A DNA stretch of 7,686 bases from Desulfobacterales bacterium (GTDB lineage: Bacteria > Desulfobacterota > Desulfobacteria > Desulfobacterales > Desulfosalsimonadaceae), in contig SLIE01000392.1 of assembly GCA_007135795.1 (NCBI GenBank), positions 1 through 7,686 of the forward strand, in the 5' to 3' direction. The notes under the pieces were generated by a model. The model made no database searches and was not told the DNA's origin. It saw nothing but the letters and a program-made list of their open reading frames with translations. The translations under genes were made by a program, and so were the position numbers. Numbering within the stretch: the first letter of the stretch is position 1; each line of letters starts with the position of its first letter. Below, in pieces: positions 1-6,938 of this stretch.

Positions 1-20
1 TCGTATTTGATACTGAATAA

Positions 21-1325
<1,305 letters not shown>

Positions 1326-1330
1326 ACTTC

Positions 1331-1373
1331 GTGCCGCCGAAATTTAAAAATTACAACAGATGCGGCACTTTTT
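1331..1373 (+). terminator. Probable intrinsic terminator of purA
   Basis: GTGCCGC (1331-1337) pairs perfectly with GCGGCAC (1362-1368) and is followed at once by five T. The 24-base AT-rich loop is longer than usual but can partly pair internally. It lies five bases after the purA stop, and the next promoter begins three bases later, so ending the purA transcript is its likely job. Confidence 0.7.
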
Positions 1374-1375
1374 AG

Positions 1376-1404
1376 TTGACAATCAAACAATACTTACATA
1401 CAAA
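1376..1404 (+). promoter_or_regulatory. Sigma-70-type promoter for tRNA-Pro
   Basis: A perfect -35 box TTGACA (1376-1381) is followed after 17 bases by TACAAA (1399-1404), a 4/6 match to the -10 consensus. Transcription would start near 1411, about seven bases before the mature tRNA. That short leader is typical of single tRNA genes. Inferred from sequence match and position only. Confidence 0.65.
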
Positions 1405-1417
1405 TCACTCAAAAAGT

Positions 1418-1494
1418 CGGGACGTGGCTCAGCCTGGTAGAGCACAGCGTTCGGGACGCTGGGGTCGCAGGTTCAAATCCTGCCGTCCCGACCA
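1418..1494 (+). tRNA. tRNA-Pro, anticodon CGG
   Basis: This 77-base gene folds as a complete cloverleaf. The acceptor stem is CGGGACG (1418-1424) with CGTCCCG (1484-1490), the discriminator is A1491, and CCA is encoded at 1492-1494. The anticodon stem is CAGCG/CGCTG (1445-1449, 1457-1461). Its loop TTCGGGA (1450-1456) puts CGG at 1452-1454, so it reads CCG proline codons. The T arm GCAGG-TTCAAAT-CCTGC is perfect, and the D arm has the usual AGCCTGGTAG. It closely resembles bacterial tRNA-Pro(CGG) and stands alone between purA and an orphan gene. No second copy of its 3' end lies downstream, so nothing suggests integration into it. Confidence 0.97.
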
Positions 1495-1524
1495 ATTTTG
1501 AAAGATATATCTCATAAGCGATAG

Positions 1525-1576
1525 ATTAATATGCCGCTAAAAATGGACGCGTGCCCATTTTTAGCGGCATATTAAT
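1525..1576. repeat. Perfect 22-bp inverted repeat (8-base loop) after the tRNA
   Basis: The arms 1525-1546 and 1555-1576 are exact reverse complements around an 8-base spacer (1547-1554, ACGCGTGC). The GC-rich block GCCGC is in the middle of each arm. The A and T runs lie towards the loop, so no U-tract follows the complete stem. It is therefore not a textbook intrinsic terminator for the tRNA transcript, whose 3' end is 30 bases upstream. It could still stop transcription or mark a processing site in either direction, or be a palindromic unit of a dispersed repeat family. An 8-bp palindrome TGACGTCA (1579-1586) follows directly. The structure is certain; the role is unknown. Confidence 0.9.
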
Positions 1577-1698
1577 GATGACGTCACCCTCCGATTCTCA
1601 CCGTATCCTTCACTACATGTTCTTGCCTTTCCCTTCTCAAGCACATCCTTTTTACATAAATTACGGTAATGAAAAAAGTGCCTGCTTTTCCAAAATAT

Positions 1699-1726
1699 TT
1701 GACATAAATTTTGTTTTTTGTAATAA
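1699..1726 (+). promoter_or_regulatory. Sigma-70-type promoter for the STAS-like gene
   Basis: A perfect TTGACA (1699-1704) is followed after 16 bases by TAATAA (1721-1726), within very AT-rich DNA. The expected transcript start, near 1733, leaves a leader of about 40 bases before the ATG at 1772. No operator-like repeat overlaps the boxes. Confidence 0.6.
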
Positions 1727-1771
1727 ACAGTGATTAGGATCGCATATCAAGTTGAACAAGGAGTTTTGTTA

Positions 1772-2176
1772 ATGAAACCAAAAATTATTCAGTCCGGGAG
1801 CGATATGTACGAAATAACAATTGATAAAAAGAAAAATCGACTCTATCTCATGTTTGGTCCCATTGAAGATGAGGCTGAAATGGAAAAAATCGTTAAAGAC
1901 ATTAAAATAGAATGCAAGAAACTGAAAAAGGGTTTTACATGCCTGACAGATCTACGCAAATATGATCCGGCAACCGGCTTGCAGGATGAATATATCCGGC
2001 AGACACAAATGGATCTTATTGCTGCAGGGATGTCAAAAGTAGTTCGGGTACGTCGTCCCATGGGGACCATGGCTCATTTTCAGTTTGACAACATCTCTTA
2101 TGAGGTGGGGTATCACGCGTCCAATGTTACAACCATAGAAGAAGGTGAACGGCTTCTGGACAAGGAAGGCAAGTAA
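1772..2176 (+). CDS. Small orphan protein, probably SpoIIAA/STAS-like
   Basis: This encodes 134 residues with no signal peptide or membrane segment, so probably a cytoplasmic protein. I do not recognise a named family member. The layout resembles SpoIIAA/STAS-like single-domain proteins. A beta-rich start (YEITIDKKKNRLYLMF, 13-28) is followed by a charged helix (33-52), a strand ending in the LTDLR segment (58-62), another helix (71-87), a strand VVRVRRP (90-96), and a C-terminal EEGERLL helix (123-129). No conserved phosphorylatable serine can be assigned, and no kinase or phosphatase partner gene is nearby. The ATG at 1772 is chosen because AAGGAG (1758-1763) sits eight bases before it. An in-frame GTG at 1730 overlaps the promoter and lacks a ribosome site. 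The fold is an inference; the gene itself looks real. Confidence 0.75.
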   Translation: MKPKIIQSGSDMYEITIDKKKNRLYLMFGPIEDEAEMEKIVKDIKIECKKLKKGFTCLTDLRKYDPATGLQDEYIRQTQMDLIAAGMSKVVRVRRPMGTMAHFQFDNISYEVGYHASNVTTIEEGERLLDKEGK

Positions 2177-2226
2177 AATATCCGTTGGTATCATTCATGC
2201 GGCAAAGATAGCACCCGGATATTTTA
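2174..2226 (+). terminator. Possible terminator hairpin overlapping the stop codon
   Basis: Eleven bases starting at the TAA stop (2174-2184) are exactly complementary to 2216-2226, with a 31-base loop that has some further imperfect pairing. The right arm ends in a short T run that pairs with the left arm's A run. The stem is AT-rich apart from CCG/CGG, so it would be a weak terminator at best. Confidence 0.4.
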
Positions 2227-2463
2227 AAAAATAACTTGATAATCGTTTATAATTTTTTTACGATACTCAAATAGTCCCTTAATTGCTTTGTTATGGTCGT
2301 AGAACGATAATTCACAGGGATTTACCCGTAAAAAAGAGTTTACATCTTGTTTTATTCCAAACTTCCTCTTATCAAAGACAAATTTCCGGGACATCTTGTT
2401 TTCTTAAACGTATCTCTTTCTATCTATAAAGTGATGCAATTTTTAACCCGTTTTTTACTTTCC
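2227..2463. other. AT-rich non-coding stretch with one short direct repeat
   Basis: With its flanks this is the 333-base gap between the STAS-like and isomerase genes. No convincing coding frame is seen on either strand. ACATCTTGTTTT occurs twice, at 2342-2353 and 2391-2402, 49 bases apart. TATAAT (2248-2253) and TATAAA (2425-2430) look like -10 boxes, but neither has a good -35 at proper spacing. The isomerase promoter must lie here or further upstream, and I cannot place it. Confidence 0.5.
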
Positions 2464-2488
2464 ATACACCCCGTTCCAGCGGGTGTGT
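2464..2488 (+). promoter_or_regulatory. Leader hairpin just before the isomerase ribosome site
   Basis: CCCG (2470-2473) pairs with CGGG (2480-2483) around the loop TTCCAG. After a one-base bulge (C2469), ATACA (2464-2468) continues the stem with TGTGT (2484-2488, one G-T pair). The Shine-Dalgarno sequence begins only seven bases later, at 2495. No T run follows, so it is not a standard terminator. It may affect translation or message stability. Confidence 0.4.
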
Positions 2489-2509
2489 ATCTTGTAAGGA
2501 GAACTTCAT

Positions 2510-3496
2510 TTGCGTACTGAATTTTATCAAGGGATCAAACCCGGCATCGTTTGTTTTGTAACATTACTGACAATTTCACTTATGGTATGTGTCTCGGCAA
2601 TCGCCCAATCAGAAGGGGATAGTCTGGACTACATTGCCATTGTTAACGATGAAAAAATTACTGTTGAAGATTTTAATCGCAACGTTGAAATGATCAAAAA
2701 TCGTTATGCCGAGTTGGGATACGTTCCCGAAGGATCTCAACTCGATGAACTCAAACAGAACGTTTTAAACAACCTCGTTGAGAAAGAATTGCTTTTTCAG
2801 GAAAGCAAAAGCAACGGCATCGAGATTGATTCAACAGCAATCGACACTGAGTTTGAAACCATTAAAAACAGCTTTCCCAGTGAATCGGAATTTGAAAATA
2901 AGCTTCGTGAAACCGGATATACGGTTGATTTTTTAAGGAATGAAATACATGCCAACCTTGCGATCCAACAGCTGCTTGAAATGCAAATCGGATCAAAAGC
3001 GGATGTTTCGGAAGAAGAGATAAAAACTTTTTATGATTCGAACCGCGAAAACTACGGATCGCCTGAAGGGATCAGGGCCAGGCACATACTTATCGAAGCT
3101 GGCTCCGGCGGGAAAGAGAAAATCGAATCTATTCAGAAAGAAATTAAAGCGGGTGGCGATTTCCAGAAACTTGCAAAAGATCACTCAGCCTGTCCGAGTG
3201 GGCAAAATGGCGGAGACCTCGGATTTTTCAGCCGGGGACAGATGGTTGAACCGTTCGAAATTGCTGCATTCGACCTGGAAATTGGCGAGGTCAGCGAGAT
3301 TGTTGAAACACCATTTGGCTATCACCTGATCAAACTTGAAGATCGACGTCCAGAAGAACTGCGCTCATTTGATGATGTTAAAGACAATATCAAACAAGAG
3401 CTCAGACGCCTAAACGTAGCTAGTCAGATCGAACCTTACATTGCATCCTTGAAGCAGAAATATACCATTGAAATAAATCGGCCGGATGCAAAATAG
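2510..3496 (+). CDS. Exported parvulin-type peptidyl-prolyl isomerase (SurA/PrsA-like)
   Basis: This probable periplasmic foldase speeds proline isomerisation and helps exported or outer-membrane proteins fold. It has 328 residues. A hydrophobic Sec signal lies at about 11-29, with a likely cleavage after AIA (30-32). No lipobox is present, since the residue before C27 is V. A SurA-N-like helical chaperone region follows (about 41-165, starting IVNDEKITVEDF). The single parvulin domain (about 187-278) carries RARHILI (189-195), GGDLGFFSRGQM (234-245) and TPFGYHLIKL (267-276). A charged helical tail ends the protein. One parvulin domain instead of SurA's two makes it closer in layout to PrsA or other SurA_N proteins. 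The start is TTG at 2510, eight bases after TAAGGAG (2495-2501); the next in-frame Met would remove most of the signal peptide. The family is secure; the clients are unknown. Confidence 0.92.
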   Translation: MRTEFYQGIKPGIVCFVTLLTISLMVCVSAIAQSEGDSLDYIAIVNDEKITVEDFNRNVEMIKNRYAELGYVPEGSQLDELKQNVLNNLVEKELLFQESKSNGIEIDSTAIDTEFETIKNSFPSESEFENKLRETGYTVDFLRNEIHANLAIQQLLEMQIGSKADVSEEEIKTFYDSNRENYGSPEGIRARHILIEAGSGGKEKIESIQKEIKAGGDFQKLAKDHSACPSGQNGGDLGFFSRGQMVEPFEIAAFDLEIGEVSEIVETPFGYHLIKLEDRRPEELRSFDDVKDNIKQELRRLNVASQIEPYIASLKQKYTIEINRPDAK

Positions 3497-3590
3497 ACAT
3501 GCTCAAGAAAAATATTTCAGGAAGAAATTTTATTGCAAAAGTACTCATTCGGAAGACGGTTTTAGCTGCACATGGGTAAATGTTTCAAGT

Positions 3591-3600
3591 AAAAGGAGGT
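3591..3600 (+). promoter_or_regulatory. Strong ribosome binding site fixing the cold-shock start
   Basis: AAAAGGAGGT is a near-perfect anti-Shine-Dalgarno match ending six bases before the TTG at 3607. It lies downstream of the in-frame ATG at 3580 and would be inside the coding region if that ATG were used. This rules out the longer start. Confidence 0.85.
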
Positions 3601-3606
3601 TTAGCC

Positions 3607-3819
3607 TTGGAAAATGGAACAGTGAAATGGTTTAATGACAAAAAGGGATATGGCTTTATCCGACAGGACGAGGGGCGTGAAATTTTTGTCCATTATTCAT
3701 CAATCAATGATTCGGGATTTAAGACGCTTGCCGAAGGCGAGGCCGTATCGTTTGATGTCGAGGAAAGCCAGCGCGGACCGGTTGCCAAGAATGTAAATAA
3801 GCTGCAACCTGTTTCCTGA
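3607..3819 (+). CDS. csp: Cold-shock domain protein (CspA family)
   Basis: This 70-residue single-domain protein binds single-stranded RNA and DNA and acts as an RNA chaperone in the cytoplasm. RNP1 is KGYGFI (13-18) and RNP2 is IFVHYSSI (26-33). The aromatic residues W8, F9, Y15, F17, F27, H29 and Y30 form the nucleic-acid platform. The start at TTG 3607 gives the family-standard [10 protein letters not shown] beginning and length; an ATG at 3580 would add nine unrelated residues. The 110-base gap after the isomerase gene is shorter than the leaders of strongly cold-induced csp genes. No clear promoter was found in it, so co-transcription with the isomerase gene is possible. Whether this copy is cold-induced cannot be told from the sequence. 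Confidence 0.95.
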   Translation: MENGTVKWFNDKKGYGFIRQDEGREIFVHYSSINDSGFKTLAEGEAVSFDVEESQRGPVAKNVNKLQPVS

Positions 3820-3857
3820 TTCCATAGCTACCACAGTACCGAGTGTACGCAAAATCT

Positions 3858-3912
3858 CCGGAAAACCTTGATGACAAGGGCAGGGTACGGTGGGCTGTAC
3901 CCCGAGTTCCGG
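3858..3912 (+). ncRNA. Candidate structured RNA: three-way junction
   Basis: Three perfect helices nest within 55 bases. P1 is CCGGAA (3858-3863) with TTCCGG (3907-3912). P2 is CCTTG (3866-3870) with CAAGG (3875-3879), with an ATGA loop. P3 is GGGTAC (3883-3888) with GTACCC (3897-3902), with an 8-base loop GGTGGGCT. The joining segments are AA, GCA and CGAG. It could be part of the cold-shock mRNA's 3' end, the fabH leader, or a separate small RNA. I compared it by eye with the c-di-GMP-I, purine, TPP and hammerhead consensus elements and found no match. Only the base-pairing potential is directly seen. Confidence 0.4.
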
Positions 3913-3923
3913 TAAAAGCCAAA

Positions 3924-3940
3924 TCCTTTGCATCAAAGGA
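3924..3940 (+). other. Compact hairpin following the three-way junction
   Basis: TCCTTTG (3924-3930) and CAAAGGA (3934-3940) form a perfect 7-bp stem with a CAT loop. There is no T run after it. With a smaller ATCT/AGAT stem (3944-3955) it extends the structured region towards fabH. Confidence 0.4.
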
Positions 3941-3977
3941 AGTATCTCAGGAGATGCTTGTTAAATGATAAGCTGCA

Positions 3978-4007
3978 TCCCACAAAGCCATGCCTAAGGG
4001 ACTTTTT
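3978..4007 (+). terminator. Weak terminator-like element before fabH
   Basis: TCCC (3978-3981) can pair with GGGA (3998-4001), and after one C a run of five T (4003-4007) follows. The 4-bp stem and 16-base loop are poor for a terminator. If real, it would end the cold-shock transcript or attenuate read-through into fabH. Confidence 0.25.
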
Positions 4008-4061
4008 ACGACGCCATCAAACTGCATTACTATATGATTCTACTTATCAGGAGCTTGCTTA

Positions 4062-5069
4062 ATGAAACAATCGATTATCCGGTCAACCGGACGATACCTG
4101 CCCGAAAGGGTTGTAACCAATGATGATCTGGCACAGTTAATGGAGACTTCCGATGAGTGGATCCAGCAAAGAACCGGTATCCGGGAGAGACGATGGGTCC
4201 CGGAGGAAGGTGGCGTAGGATCCGCCGATCTTGGATTGGAAGCATCAAAAATCGCTCTGGAACGGGCCGGCTGGAAACCTGAAGACATTGATCTCATAAT
4301 CTTCGCGACACTTAGCCCGGATCTGTTTTTTCCCGGCTCCGGCTGCCTTCTTCAGGAGAAACTCGGCCTGAAAGACACGCCTGCTTTGGATATTCGGCAG
4401 CAATGCACCGGCTTTTTATACGGCATGCTGACAGCCGACGCATACATTAAAAGCGGTCATGCAAACAAAATACTTTTTGTGGGCTCAGAGGTTCACTCCA
4501 CAGGTCTGGACATTTCAACCAAGGGCAGGGACGTCACCGTTATTTTTGGTGATGGTGCGGGTGTTGTCTGTCTTGAAGGGATTGAAACAGACGAGTCCCA
4601 AGGTGTTTTGGCCTGTTCGGTACACTCCCAGGGGAAATACGCAAATGCCCTGATGACCGAAGCACCGGCATCCCGCCAGAATCCACGCCTCTCTCGGGAG
4701 ATGCTCGATGAGGGGAGACACTACCCGATTATGGATGGCAAAAACGTGTTCAAACTTGCCATTACCCGATTGCCGCAAGTGACAAAGGCTGTTCTTGAGA
4801 AGGCGGGACTGGGCATTGAAGACATAGACCTGATTATTCCCCACCAGGCAAATTTCCGGATCAACCAGGCATTCCAACAATCCATGGGGATTGCGGAAGA
4901 AAAAATGTTTCATAATATCCAGCGATACGGCAATACCACCGCGGGAAGCATTCCCATCGCCCTTGATGAGGCAATCGAACAAAAGCTCATCGGAGAAAAG
5001 GGGAGCACGGTGTTATTTGCAGGCCTCGGCGCCGGGTTGACATGGGGTGCGATGATTTATAGGTTTTAA
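4062..5069 (+). CDS. fabH: Beta-ketoacyl-ACP synthase III (FabH family, non-classical subgroup)
   Basis: KAS III enzymes condense an acyl-CoA starter with malonyl-ACP to begin fatty-acid or related acyl-chain synthesis in the cytoplasm. The 335 residues form a full thiolase fold with the intact catalytic triad: C115 (QQCTGF), H261 (PHQANFRI) and N291 (GNTTAGS). The C-terminal GLGAGLTWGA is typical. The ATG at 4062 is eight bases after AGGAG (4049-4053). The active-site context DIRQQCTGFLYG and the FFPGSG segment (89-94) differ from classical FabH, which has AAC-AGF and AFPSAA. They recall accessory KAS III proteins. No plsX, fabD, fabG or acpP gene adjoins it. It may serve as the cell's FabH or make a specialised starter; that choice is open. 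A strong terminator follows 48 bases after the stop. Confidence 0.9.
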   Translation: MKQSIIRSTGRYLPERVVTNDDLAQLMETSDEWIQQRTGIRERRWVPEEGGVGSADLGLEASKIALERAGWKPEDIDLIIFATLSPDLFFPGSGCLLQEKLGLKDTPALDIRQQCTGFLYGMLTADAYIKSGHANKILFVGSEVHSTGLDISTKGRDVTVIFGDGAGVVCLEGIETDESQGVLACSVHSQGKYANALMTEAPASRQNPRLSREMLDEGRHYPIMDGKNVFKLAITRLPQVTKAVLEKAGLGIEDIDLIIPHQANFRINQAFQQSMGIAEEKMFHNIQRYGNTTAGSIPIALDEAIEQKLIGEKGSTVLFAGLGAGLTWGAMIYRF

Positions 5070-5117
5070 CAGGCAAAAGGTCCCGGGCACAAAGCATACC
5101 CAAATAGCAATTGAATA

Positions 5118-5153
5118 AGAAAAAGCACGGAAGAAACCTTCCGTGCTTTTTCT
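5118..5153. terminator. Strong bidirectional terminator between fabH and pgi
   Basis: The 16-base arms 5118-5133 and 5138-5153 are exact complements around an AAAC loop. The core is GCACGGAAG/CTTCCGTGC, flanked by A5 on the left and T5 on the right, so both strands have a GC-rich stem followed by a U-tract. It lies between two convergent genes and should end both transcripts. Confidence 0.92.
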
Positions 5154-5193
5154 GTATGTTCCAGTTTGTGTCAGATTCTTTTGTCGACACTAC

Positions 5194-6825
5194 TTAAATT
5201 CCCGAAAAATCGCCATTCGAAAGAATCTCCAGGTAACGCTTTTCAATTGATCCCACCCCTTCAAAATTGTAACCCGGGTCTTCATTCTTTTTGGCGATGG
5301 CGGATCTGACCTCCGAAGCCATGACTTTGCCCAATTCGACACCAAATTGATCAAAGGGGTTGATCTCCCAGATAAACGCTTCAAATACGGTTTTTGCTTC
5401 ATAAAAAGCAAGCAGCCGGCCGATATTTTCCGGGGATAGTTCCTTGATCAGTATGGTGGAAGAGGGACGGTTGCCTGGAAAATTTCCGGCAGGATTTTTC
5501 GAATCGGACTTGCCGGTAGCAAGCGCCTGGGGCTGCGCTATCAGGTTGGACCACAACTCCTGGTGATTGGTCACACCCTTTGATTTTTGAGTGTTCATAT
5601 CGTAATGGGGCTTGATCACCCCAATGAAATCAATGGGGAAGGGGCGTCCCTGGTGAGCAAGTTGAAAAAATGAATGCTGGGCGTTGGTACCGGGTTCCCC
5701 AAAGATGATCATGCCGGTTTTTTCTTCAACGGTTTGACCCGCCTGGGTCACCCCCTTGCCATTGCTCTCCATGTAAAGCTGCTGAATATGGGCGGGCAGT
5801 TTGGAAAGGGGAGAACTGTAAGGGATGATGGCGTTTGCTTCGTATCCCAGGAAATTGTTGTTCCATATGGAAAGCATGGCAGCGATGAGCGGCGCGTTTT
5901 TTTCGGGACTTGCGCTCATGGCATGTTCGTCCATCTCTTCCGCCCCTTTCAAAAAACGTTCAAACCGGTCATATCCGAGGTAGAGGCTGAGCGGCACGCC
6001 GCCGACGGCGGATGTGACACTGAAGCGCCCCCCGATGAAATCAAACATGTGAAAGGCTGCAAGCGCCGGGTTTTCAGGGTCATCCCCGGGACTTCCCTTG
6101 CTGGTTACGGTTACGATATGATCTCTTGTATCCAGGTTATGGCGGAGAATAAACCGTTCCGCCTGCCGGGCGTTTGCCATGGTTTCCGTGGTCGTGTAGC
6201 TCTTGGAAATGACAACCCACAGGGTGGTTTCAGGGTCTATTTTTTCAGTGATGCTGCCGAAACAGTCGATATCCACATTTGACAGGAAGTGCAGGGATAT
6301 CTTCCGGTCAGCAAGCCCTTCGAGCGCCTTTGCGACAAATTCTGTCCCCAGGTACGATCCGCCGATCCCGATAACGACGACATGCTCAAACCGTTTACCG
6401 GTCGTGCCGCATATCTCCCCGGCTTGGACTTTTTCCGAAAAGGCTTTCATTTCATCACGAACCCGGCCGATTTCAGGCTTGACATGCACGCCGTTCACGT
6501 TTATTTCCCGGTCTGAAAAATCACGGGCTGCCGTGTGCAAGGCAGCCCGGTTTTCCGTCTTGTTGACGGTTTTGCCCTCGACCATATCCACAAAGCGCTG
6601 CCGGATATTTTTCCCCCGGGCGAGTTCATAGAGCGATTGCATGACATCCCGGTCAATCCTCTGCCGGCTGAAATCATACATCATGCCGCCGCCGTTCACG
6701 GAAAAATCAACCAGCCGGTTTCCCTGTTGTATCAAATGTGACAGGTGATTCTCGGTTCTGGACATTCTTTCCGCATGGGTTTTTAATTGATGCCATGTAT
6801 CCGATACGTCGTTTTGGCGTGTCAT
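5194..6825 (-). CDS. pgi: Glucose-6-phosphate isomerase
   Basis: This enzyme interconverts glucose-6-phosphate and fructose-6-phosphate in glycolysis and gluconeogenesis in the cytoplasm. Its 543 residues fit the long bacterial/eukaryotic Pgi class (about 550). Two SIS domains are present. GIGGSYLG (153-160) and SKSYTTTETM (207-216) are in the first, and family signatures are at DFIGGRFS (262-269) and FDQFGVELGK (491-500). The catalytic residues E353 (MESNGK), H384 (AQHSFFQ) and K500 are all present. GIGGSYLG has Y where E. coli has D, a form more common in shorter Pgi proteins. The ATG at 6825 is chosen because AGGAG precedes it by eight bases. The frame stays open to a TTG at 6942, but that adds 39 unrelated residues and has no ribosome site. 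Confidence 0.96.
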   Translation of the reverse strand: MTRQNDVSDTWHQLKTHAERMSRTENHLSHLIQQGNRLVDFSVNGGGMMYDFSRQRIDRDVMQSLYELARGKNIRQRFVDMVEGKTVNKTENRAALHTAARDFSDREINVNGVHVKPEIGRVRDEMKAFSEKVQAGEICGTTGKRFEHVVVIGIGGSYLGTEFVAKALEGLADRKISLHFLSNVDIDCFGSITEKIDPETTLWVVISKSYTTTETMANARQAERFILRHNLDTRDHIVTVTSKGSPGDDPENPALAAFHMFDFIGGRFSVTSAVGGVPLSLYLGYDRFERFLKGAEEMDEHAMSASPEKNAPLIAAMLSIWNNNFLGYEANAIIPYSSPLSKLPAHIQQLYMESNGKGVTQAGQTVEEKTGMIIFGEPGTNAQHSFFQLAHQGRPFPIDFIGVIKPHYDMNTQKSKGVTNHQELWSNLIAQPQALATGKSDSKNPAGNFPGNRPSSTILIKELSPENIGRLLAFYEAKTVFEAFIWEINPFDQFGVELGKVMASEVRSAIAKKNEDPGYNFEGVGSIEKRYLEILSNGDFSGI

Positions 6826-6833
6826 GATGACTA

Positions 6834-6838
6834 CTCCT
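6834..6838 (-). promoter_or_regulatory. Ribosome binding site fixing the pgi start
   Basis: Read on the minus strand this is AGGAG, eight bases before the ATG at 6825-6823. The rest of the 113-base gap to the upstream DHH gene holds only a small hairpin (GTGAA 6850-6854 with TTCAC 6859-6863). I see no convincing promoter there. Confidence 0.8.
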
Positions 6839-6938
6839 GCATAAAAGCTGTGAAATGGTTCACGGTGAATATTCAGAAAACAACAGAACAACATGCCTGA
6901 AGCAATCTGAATGTCCAATAAACGGGTGTTGTTGTCGC

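Noticed and set aside
1418..1580. Integration site for a mobile element at the tRNA-Pro 3' end
   Set aside because: The tRNA is intact, no duplicate of its 3' end occurs downstream in the window, and there is no integrase gene.
1551..1733. 60-codon open frame after the tRNA
   Set aside because: It begins inside the loop of the perfect inverted repeat, has no ribosome site, has unlikely composition, and overlaps the next gene's promoter.
3580..3606. ATG start nine codons upstream for the cold-shock protein
   Set aside because: The strong ribosome site lies downstream of this ATG, and the extra residues are absent from the family.
3864..3882. Hammerhead ribozyme suggested by TTGATGA inside a three-way junction
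   Set aside because: The core needs CTGATGA plus a GAAA strand at the junction. Here TGATGA falls within a helix and its loop, and no matching GAAA is placed correctly.
3840..3915. c-di-GMP-I (GEMM) riboswitch suggested by ACGCAAA at 3847
   Set aside because: The required GGCAAAC segment and the second conserved helix with its tetraloop receptor are not present, so the match is only the short ACGCAAA string.
4515..4982. 155-codon open frame antisense to fabH
   Set aside because: It is fully within fabH on the opposite strand and has no family signature, so it is a shadow of the real gene's codon pattern.
5674..6282. 202-codon open frame antisense to pgi
   Set aside because: It lies wholly inside the well-supported pgi gene, has no recognisable motif and no good ribosome site. 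The other antisense frame there (6203-6631) is of the same kind.
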